Shown here: in pieces, positions 58,139 through 64,000 of the stretch
Position numbering within the stretch: position 1 is the first letter of the stretch
Layout of the letters: every line of letters starts with the position of its first letter
Notes under the pieces: model-generated
Database searches by the model: none
Seen by the model: only the letters and a program-made list of their open reading frames with translations
What the model was told of the DNA's origin: nothing
Source of the DNA: Ochrobactrum vermis
GTDB lineage: Bacteria > Pseudomonadota > Alphaproteobacteria > Rhizobiales > Rhizobiaceae
Direction of reading: 5' to 3'
Assembly: GCF_002975205.1 (NCBI RefSeq)
Contig: NZ_PCOC01000001.1
Coordinates: 186,001 to 250,000, forward strand
Length of the DNA stretch: 64,000 bases
Program-made: the position numbers and the translations under genes

Positions 58139-59127
58139 GCATAGTCCTCCACAAATTCGGGCCTGGTTTCGGGCGCGGTCGCGCTCGCAACCGCCATGCG
58201 TGCTATCGCCGGCGAGAGCAGGAAGCCGTGGCGGTAAAGCCCGTTGACATAGATGGTTTTGCCACGCCGTCTCACGCGGGGCAGGTTGTCGGGAAAGGCG
58301 GGACGCGCATCGACGCCGGTTTCGAGAATTTCCGCCTCGCCAAAGGCCGGATGCAGGGCGTAAGCCGCGCTCAAAAGCTCCAGCGTCGAGCGCACGCTGA
58401 TGCCACTGCGCTGATCGCTTTCGATCATCGTCGCACCGATCATGTGCACACCGTCGCCACGCGGCACGATGTAGAGCGGAATGCGCGGATGCAGGAGGCG
58501 CACCGGCCGCGAAAGGTTGATGTCCCGCGAGCGGACAACCAGCATTTCCCCCTTGACGCCGCGCAGATCCGGCAGTGCATCGCGGGCGCTAAGACCGCGT
58601 GCATCCACCACGATATCCGCATCGCTCATCGCTTCATCGGCTTCCGTATTGAGGTGAAAGACGACACCCTTTCGTTGCAGGTTTCCGGCCAGTTCAACCA
58701 GTGTCTTGCGCGGATCGAGATGCCCTTCACGCGCGAAGAACAGGCCCTGCCGGAAACGCCCGGCCAGATCGGGTTCCAGCGCATTGATGCGGTCGTGGTC
58801 GATTGTGTCGAAGGCTTCCGTGCGGCGGGCGAAACGGCGCAACTCGCTGGCATCGCGGTTGTGCGACAGAACCAGCGTGCCTTCGCGCTTGACGCCGGAG
58901 ACGTGCTTTTCCCACCATCCGATGGATTCCTGACCGAGCCGCACCACAGGCTCTTCGGCGCTTTCGCCCTCGCACCATGGCGCCAGCATGCCGCCCGCAA
59001 GCCACGAACAGCAGTCGGAACCGATCTGCGGGCTGCGGGCAATCACCGTGACGGCATGGCCCTGATCGGTGAACTCGGCGGCGGTGGCAAGCCCGGCGAC
59101 ACCCGCTCCGATGATGGTGACGCGCAT
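58135..59127 (-). CDS. thiO: Glycine oxidase ThiO
   Basis: FAD enzyme that oxidises glycine to the imine used by ThiG, the aerobic alternative to ThiH. The 330-residue product begins MRVTIIGAGVAGLATAAEF (dinucleotide fold) and ends with VNGLYRHGFLLSPAIARM, as in the DAO family. The ATG at 59127 shares one base with the thiD stop. Confidence 0.93.
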   Translation of the reverse strand: MRVTIIGAGVAGLATAAEFTDQGHAVTVIARSPQIGSDCCSWLAGGMLAPWCEGESAEEPVVRLGQESIGWWEKHVSGVKREGTLVLSHNRDASELRRFARRTEAFDTIDHDRINALEPDLAGRFRQGLFFAREGHLDPRKTLVELAGNLQRKGVVFHLNTEADEAMSDADIVVDARGLSARDALPDLRGVKGEMLVVRSRDINLSRPVRLLHPRIPLYIVPRGDGVHMIGATMIESDQRSGISVRSTLELLSAAYALHPAFGEAEILETGVDARPAFPDNLPRVRRRGKTIYVNGLYRHGFLLSPAIARMAVASATAPETRPEFVEDYA

Positions 59128-60002
59128 CACGCAATCTCCTCTGTTCGGATCGTCCAGAGGTTATGGAAATGATGCACCGGCCCATGGCCGTGTCCGATCT
59201 TCAACGTATCGGCGGCGCGGATTGCCCCTTGCAGATAGGCGTGCGCGTTCAGAACGGCTTTCTCCAGCGGCAGGTTCTTGGCAAGCTCTGCCGCAATGGC
59301 CGAGGAGAGCGTGCAGCCTGTGCCATGGGTGTTGACGGTGAGGATACGCGGCGCCTCGACGCGCAGCGTCGGCTGATCACGACGCACCAGCAGGTCGACG
59401 CAGATTTCGCCTTCCGCATGACCGCCCTTCATAAGAACGGCCTTCGCACCGAGTTCGAGCAAGGCGCGGCCCTGTTCTTCGGCGTCTGCATCGTCGAGCG
59501 CAAGATCGCAGCCGAGCAGGCAGGCCGCTTCCGGTCGGTTGGGCGTCAGCAATGTGGCGAGCGGAATGAGTTTCTGGCGCAAAAGCGCGATGGCGTTTTC
59601 ACTCAAAAGCCGGTCGCCCGACTTTGCCACCATCACCGGATCGACAACGACGGGACCGGAAAAATGCGCAAGGCCGCGCGCGATGGCGTCGATGGTTTCA
59701 GGTACGGAAACCATGCCGATCTTCACTGCCGCAACATCGAGATCGCTGAAAACAGCGTCGATCTGCCCTGCTACGATGGCGGGCGGGATATCGTGCACCG
59801 CGCTTACCGCGCAGGTGTTCTGCACGGTCACAGCGGCAATGACGCTTGCGCCATAAACGCCAAGTGCGGAAAATGTCTTGAGGTCGGCCTGAATGCCAGC
59901 GCCGCCGCCGCTGTCGGAACCGGCAATAGTCACACAGATGGGCACAGACCGCGTCTGGCCATTGTTGGTTTTGGTTCGGGAGAAACTATGTTTCTGGTTC
60001 AT
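59127..60002 (-). CDS. thiD: Hydroxymethylpyrimidine (phosphate) kinase ThiD
   Basis: Phosphorylates HMP and HMP-P to HMP-PP. The 291-residue product is a ribokinase-fold enzyme with IAGSDSGGGAGIQADLK at the N-terminus and NTHGTGCTLSSAIAAELA at the anion hole. I chose the ATG at 60002; one at 60017 would add five residues. First gene after the TPP riboswitch. No ThiE fusion is present. Confidence 0.94.
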   Translation of the reverse strand: MNQKHSFSRTKTNNGQTRSVPICVTIAGSDSGGGAGIQADLKTFSALGVYGASVIAAVTVQNTCAVSAVHDIPPAIVAGQIDAVFSDLDVAAVKIGMVSVPETIDAIARGLAHFSGPVVVDPVMVAKSGDRLLSENAIALLRQKLIPLATLLTPNRPEAACLLGCDLALDDADAEEQGRALLELGAKAVLMKGGHAEGEICVDLLVRRDQPTLRVEAPRILTVNTHGTGCTLSSAIAAELAKNLPLEKAVLNAHAYLQGAIRAADTLKIGHGHGPVHHFHNLWTIRTEEIA

Positions 60003-60099
60003 CGTGTCGTCTCTCATTCCGAACGGAAAAATGAGACGCCATGAACCTTTATGGAGCGTAAGCTCCTGTGGGGATGAACCCCGTCCGCGACGCATCAAA

Positions 60100-60187
60100 C
60101 TCCGTTCCCTACGCAGGTATTACCCGGATCAGGTTCAATGGGTTAACGCGAGAACGCGCCTCTCAGCCTCTTGCGAGGCACCCCAAC
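60100..60187 (-). promoter_or_regulatory. TPP riboswitch (THI element)
   Basis: Minus-strand reading: GGGGTGCCTCGCAAGAGGCT, then GAGA, a variable stem (GGCGCGTTCTCGCGTT), ACCCATTGAACCTGATCCGG and GTAATACCTGCGTAGGGA. These are the conserved blocks of the thi-box aptamer. Downstream stems GGGG/CCCC and GGAGC/GCTCC lie before the thiD start; with no T-tract, control of translation seems more likely than termination. Confidence 0.96.
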
Positions 60188-60498
60188 GAATTTTGCATCC
60201 ATAGGCATAGGCCGGAAGTTTTGAACGGTCAAGCAGTGTTCTGTTGTGTCTGGTACTGCGTCTGACGCGATGAAAACGCGATAATCAGAAAAAACTTATA
60301 TGAAAGGGCTTTTCATATATGGTTTGTTAAAACCATTAGTCGTAATCTCTCTGCGGGGAAGTGTGCCTGGGTGGCAGTCCTCGCCTGTCGGCTCGTGAAC
60401 TTGTCTGTTCATGAACACATGCGGAATATGATGTTCCAGTGAAAGGTTTTGTTGGCTGAATTAGCGGACGACACGTGTCGGTGCGGAGCAAGGGGTAC
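60188..60498. other. Divergent promoter region of the thi operon and the GGDEF-EAL gene
   Basis: 311 bp without a gene. It must carry the thi promoter (left) and that of the diguanylate cyclase gene (right). I see no repeat and no clear operator. Confidence 0.4.
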
Positions 60499-62625
60499 AT
60501 GATGGGGAAGCGGAAAGCCGGTCCGGAACGGGCGGAATGCATCATGGCGAGCACGTCCCAGCAGGATTTCCGTATTCTTTTCACCACCCATCCGACGCCG
60601 ATGTGGGTCTATGATCCACAAACCCTGGGCTTCATCATCATGAACGATGCGGCCTATGCGCTTTACGGCTACACGCCCGATGAGCTGCCGGGCATGACTG
60701 TTCTCGATATTCGTCCACATACAGAACGCGAGCGTATGCTGAGCGCTGTCCGTGATCGTAGCGATCTGGAGCGCCCGGAGCGCTGGCAGCATTTGCGCGC
60801 GGATGGCGAAATCATCGAGGTTCTGACCTACGGGCGGGAAGTGCAGTTCGACGGCAGGGAAGCAATTCTGGCTATTGTTCAGGATAGAACGGAGTTGGCG
60901 GAAGCCAATCGTCAGGCAAGTCACGCCCAATCCTTACTGGACAGTCTCGTCAATAATCTGCCGCTTGGTGTTTTCGTCAAGGATATGCACGACGGCGGCC
61001 GTTATGTGCTCTACAATCAGGCTGCATCAACAGCGAGCGGACAGACGATAGAAGAAGCTATTGGCTCCACCGACCTTGATTTATTTCCCGAGCGCGAGGC
61101 TGCTGCTTTCAGCCAGCAGGACCGCATGGCGATGCGACGCCGGGAGGTGTTGAGCGTTGAACGCAAGGTCGCGCGCAAGGATGGAACTTCGCGAACGATG
61201 CGGATCATCAAATGCTCGATCCCACCGGTCGAGGACAACGAGCCTCGCTATTTGATTGGGCTTGTTGAAGATATTACCGAACGGCGCGAGATCGAGGAGC
61301 GCATGGCACATATCGCCATGCATGACAGCCTGACCGGCCTGCCGAACCGTGCCTATTTTGCGCACCATGTTGAGAGTCTGCTGAAAAAAGGTGGAGATTC
61401 TGAACCTTTTGCCTTGTTCTATCTCGACATAGACCATTTCAAGAACATCAACGACAGTATCGGCCATCAGGCAGGTGATCAGCTTCTGCAGGAAGTGGCG
61501 CGTCGGCTGAAGCAGATCACGACTTCAGATGAATTCATCGTTCGACTGGGTGGTGACGAATTTGCCATCGTTTATCGCAGCGGAACGCTGGCCCAGATTG
61601 CGATGTTCGCTGACCGTATCCTTTCCGCTTTTCAGGATCCGTTCAAACTGGTCGGCAACTCGGAATTTGTCACTTGCAGCATGGGCATTGCTCAAGCGCC
61701 GTTGCATGGTGATAACCCGGATGCGCTGATGCGCAATGCCGATCTTGCGCTTTACGCTTCAAAATCAGGCGGACGTCGCACATTCCGTTTTTATCAGCAC
61801 TCCCTGCGTCTGGCAGCGGAGAAACGCCATGTCATGACCGGCGAGCTTCGACAGGCTCTGCTGGATGAACAGTTCGAGCTTCATTATCAGCCGATATTCA
61901 ATCTTGAGAGCGGTAAGATTTCCGGTTTTGAAGCGTTGATCCGCTGGCGTCATCCGGGTCGCGGTATGGTTTCGCCTGCAGAGTTCATCCCGTTGGCAGA
62001 AGAAACAGGACTGATCGGACCGATCGGGGACTGGGTTTTGAGCACAGCATGTCGGGAAGCTGCGTTCTGGCCTGAGGATATAAAAGTTTCCGTCAATCTT
62101 TCGCCGGTCCAGTTCAGCCAGACCTCGCTTCTGCGCTCTGTCACCGATGCGTTGCAAGCCGCAAGCCTGTCCCCCGACAGGCTCGAACTTGAAATCACGG
62201 AGTCGGTCTTTCTTTCGAACAGCAAGAACAATATCGAGCTTTTGTTTGAACTTCGCCGATTGGGCGTTCGTATTGCGATGGATGATTTCGGAACCGGTTA
62301 TTCTTCACTCAGCTATTTGCGAGCATTCCCATTCGATAAAATCAAGATTGATCGCAGTTTCGTTTCGGGGATTGAGGTCGATGCGCGCGATCTGGCCATC
62401 ATCCAGGCCGTGGCAACTCTTGGTGCAGGCTTCAACATCGTCACTACGGCTGAGGGCGTGGAAACCGCGCAGCAGCTGGAGCGTTTGCGGACTGAGCGTT
62501 TTGGCGAAGTACAAGGCTTTCTGACCGGGAGGCCTATGCCTGCCGGGGACGTGCATTCCTTTATCCAGAACCGCAGCAACGTCGGTCTGGAAATGCCTGC
62601 AGCGCATAACAGATTGCCGATTTAG
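60499..62625 (+). CDS. PAS-GGDEF-EAL cyclic-di-GMP signalling protein
   Basis: 708-residue protein: two PAS domains (about 20-135 and 145-265; PMWVYDPQTLGFIIMNDAAY and NLPLGVFVKDM), a GGDEF domain with intact RLGGDEFAIVY, and an EAL domain with FEALIRWRHP and DDFGTGYSSLSYLR. Both active sites look intact, so it may make or degrade c-di-GMP depending on PAS input. No membrane segment is seen. I chose the ATG at 60499 behind AAGGGG; a GTG at 60475 is possible. Confidence 0.92.
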   Translation: MMGKRKAGPERAECIMASTSQQDFRILFTTHPTPMWVYDPQTLGFIIMNDAAYALYGYTPDELPGMTVLDIRPHTERERMLSAVRDRSDLERPERWQHLRADGEIIEVLTYGREVQFDGREAILAIVQDRTELAEANRQASHAQSLLDSLVNNLPLGVFVKDMHDGGRYVLYNQAASTASGQTIEEAIGSTDLDLFPEREAAAFSQQDRMAMRRREVLSVERKVARKDGTSRTMRIIKCSIPPVEDNEPRYLIGLVEDITERREIEERMAHIAMHDSLTGLPNRAYFAHHVESLLKKGGDSEPFALFYLDIDHFKNINDSIGHQAGDQLLQEVARRLKQITTSDEFIVRLGGDEFAIVYRSGTLAQIAMFADRILSAFQDPFKLVGNSEFVTCSMGIAQAPLHGDNPDALMRNADLALYASKSGGRRTFRFYQHSLRLAAEKRHVMTGELRQALLDEQFELHYQPIFNLESGKISGFEALIRWRHPGRGMVSPAEFIPLAEETGLIGPIGDWVLSTACREAAFWPEDIKVSVNLSPVQFSQTSLLRSVTDALQAASLSPDRLELEITESVFLSNSKNNIELLFELRRLGVRIAMDDFGTGYSSLSYLRAFPFDKIKIDRSFVSGIEVDARDLAIIQAVATLGAGFNIVTTAEGVETAQQLERLRTERFGEVQGFLTGRPMPAGDVHSFIQNRSNVGLEMPAAHNRLPI

Positions 62626-62710
62626 GATATGCTACGTTGCCGTTGCGCAGGGCTTTATAAGCTTTCGCGCCAATTAAAAACCCAAATCAAATGCTGCTTT
62701 GAAAAAGGGC

Positions 62711-62741
62711 TTGACCTTCCAACGGTGGGAAGGACTATCTA
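62711..62741 (+). promoter_or_regulatory. CueR/MerR-type copper promoter
   Basis: The -35 box TTGACC (62711-62716) and the -10 box TATCTA (62736-62741) are 19 bp apart. The spacer holds the dyad CCTTCCAACGGTGGGAAGG (62715-62733). A 19-bp spacer with this dyad is the signature of MerR-family activators such as CueR, which untwist the DNA when copper binds. Confidence 0.85.
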
Positions 62742-62789
62742 AGGAGCAACTCTCGAATTGTGCCCGTTGGGGCAGTGAAGGGAATTGCT

Positions 62790-64000
62790 ATGAACAAGCC
62801 TGTTAATCACGAAACCATCAGCTTTCCTGTACCTGTTGAAGGGATGAGTTGCGCATCCTGCGTGTCGTCCGTGGAAAAAGCCGTGTCCAAAGTTCCCGGC
62901 GTTGACAAGGTTTCCGTCAATCTTGCAACGGAACGCGCTGATGTGACCTTCAAGGGTGCGCCGGATCTGCCTTCAGTGATAGATGCCATTCGCAAGGCAG
63001 GTTACGAAGTCCCAGCGGCAAGCATAGACCTGGCAATTGAAGGTATGAGTTGCGCGTCTTGCGTCAGCAAGGTTGAGAAGGCGTTGAACAGTGTACCCGG
63101 TGTCACCCGCGCCAGCGTCAATCTCGCAACCGAACGGGCTCATGTCGATCTGGCCGGGCAGGTGCCGGTTAGCGAACTGATAAAAGCGGTTGAAAATGCT
63201 GGTTACGAGGCGCGGTCGCTCAATGACAAGCAGGGCGGCGACCAACAGGAAACTCAATCAGAGAAACGGGACGCGGAAGCGGCTGAGCTGAAGAAAAGCG
63301 TCATCCTTGCCGCGGTTCTTACATTGCCGGTATTCGTGCTCGAGATGGGGTCGCATCTCATTCCGGCGGTTCATATGTTCGTCATGGACCGGATCGGCAT
63401 GCAGAACAGCTGGTATCTGCAGCTTGTGCTCACCACGCTGGTTCTATTCGGACCAGGATTGCGTTTCTTCAAAAAAGGCATACCGACGCTCCTGCGTGGC
63501 ACACCTGACATGAATTCTCTTGTCGTGGTGGGTACACTTGCGGCCTGGGGCTTTTCCGTCGTTGCGACATTCCTCCCGGGTGTGCTGCCCGAAGGTACGG
63601 TGAACGTCTATTTCGAAGCTGCCGCGGTCATCGTCACGTTGATCCTGATCGGGCGTTATCTGGAAGCGCGCGCCAAGGGACGCACGAGTGCGGCTATCAG
63701 CCGGCTGGTCGGCTTGCAGGCAAAATCAGCGCGGGTTTTGCGCGATGGACAAGCAATCGACGTGCCACTTGAAGATGTTCGAGCGGGCGACGTCGTACAA
63801 GTTCGTCCCGGCGAGAAAGTTCCGGTCGATGGTGAGGTGATTGAAGGTTCGTCCTATGTCGATGAATCGATGATCACGGGTGAGCCTGTGCCTGTCGCCA
63901 AGGAAAAGGGTGCGGAAGTGGTCGGCGGCACGATCAACAAGACCGGTGCTTTCACCTTCCGCGCCACCAAGGTTGGCCGCGACATGGTGATCTCGCAGAT
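62790..64000 (+). CDS. Copper-exporting P-type ATPase (5' part)
   Basis: Heavy-metal P1B ATPase that pumps Cu(I) out of the cytoplasm. Two N-terminal HMA domains each carry GMSCASC (Cys21/24 and Cys88/91), followed by membrane helices and the actuator domain with [12 protein letters not shown]. The phosphorylation and CPC motifs lie past the end of the window. It is driven by the CueR-type promoter upstream; copper rather than silver or zinc is inferred from this. Confidence 0.94.
   Translation, partial: MNKPVNHETISFPVPVEGMSCASCVSSVEKAVSKVPGVDKVSVNLATERADVTFKGAPDLPSVIDAIRKAGYEVPAASIDLAIEGMSCASCVSKVEKALNSVPGVTRASVNLATERAHVDLAGQVPVSELIKAVENAGYEARSLNDKQGGDQQETQSEKRDAEAAELKKSVILAAVLTLPVFVLEMGSHLIPAVHMFVMDRIGMQNSWYLQLVLTTLVLFGPGLRFFKKGIPTLLRGTPDMNSLVVVGTLAAWGFSVVATFLPGVLPEGTVNVYFEAAAVIVTLILIGRYLEARAKGRTSAAISRLVGLQAKSARVLRDGQAIDVPLEDVRAGDVVQVRPGEKVPVDGEVIEGSSYVDESMITGEPVPVAKEKGAEVVGGTINKTGAFTFRATKVGRDMVISQ

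Overview
The window is chromosomal DNA of an alphaproteobacterium of the order Hyphomicrobiales, almost certainly in the Brucella/Ochrobactrum group and probably close to Ochrobactrum (Brucella) anthropi. The class-III aminotransferase at 30432 matches, as far as I can recall it, the (S)-selective omega-transaminase described from O. anthropi. The gene order lptC-lptA-lptB-rpoN-hpf-ptsN, the small families DUF1150, DUF2244, DUF2849, DUF934, DUF1062 and BA14K, and the dispersed palindromic repeats all fit that group. Species identity is inferred from memory, not computed.

Layout. 1-6.4 kb: LPS export genes lptCAB, sigma-54 (rpoN), hibernation factor (hpf) and EIIA-Ntr (ptsN), closed by a clear terminator. 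6.6-11.5 kb: DUF1150 protein, a small heat-shock protein with a ROSE-like RNA thermometer, DUF2244 protein, endonuclease III, an EI24/CysZ-like membrane protein, a PfkB kinase and a TRIC-like channel. 11.6-18.2 kb: grpE and hrcA on the minus strand, then rph, a VOC protein, rdgB, hemW, rsmI and yraN on the plus strand. 18.4-23.2 kb: sulfite-reduction operon cysG-DUF2849-cysI-cysH-DUF934. 23.2-29.2 kb: Dabb protein, ogt, a small membrane protein, a BA14K protein and metH. 29.6-31.8 kb: a LuxR-type regulator broken by two in-frame stops, and the transaminase. 32.1-35.8 kb: sulfate-activation operon cysD-cysNC-cysQ. Then tRNA-Pro(CGG), DUF1062, a Crp-type and a LuxR-type regulator, glpR-glpD, and an alcohol/aldehyde oxidation cluster (GAF-Fis regulator, aldehyde dehydrogenase, AdhP, DUF779). 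47-54 kb: LacI regulator, LTA-synthase-like protein, ABC exporter and an aldehyde dehydrogenase. 54-60.2 kb: a minus-strand thiamin operon thiD-O-S-G-E-Y-tenA-thiX led by a TPP riboswitch. The end holds a PAS-GGDEF-EAL protein and the 5' part of a copper P-type ATPase behind a CueR-type promoter.

How the genes work together. Two separate cys operons cover sulfate activation (cysDNC, with cysQ for PAP removal) and reduction (cysH of the iron-sulfur APS-reductase type, cysI, and siroheme from cysG). Both carry a similar sequence upstream (AAAAATTGT, then TTTCC/GGAAA inverted half-sites), which suggests one shared regulator. metH and the cys genes link the region to methionine synthesis.

I found no prophage, insertion sequence or CRISPR array, and no obvious new multi-gene system. 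The least-explained signals are regulatory or structural: the ROSE-like thermometer, the shared cys motif, the twice-stopped LuxR gene, palindromic repeats that repeatedly abut or form gene 3' ends, two related ~120-bp palindromes, and operator-like sites before metH, glpD and the aldehyde dehydrogenase gene.
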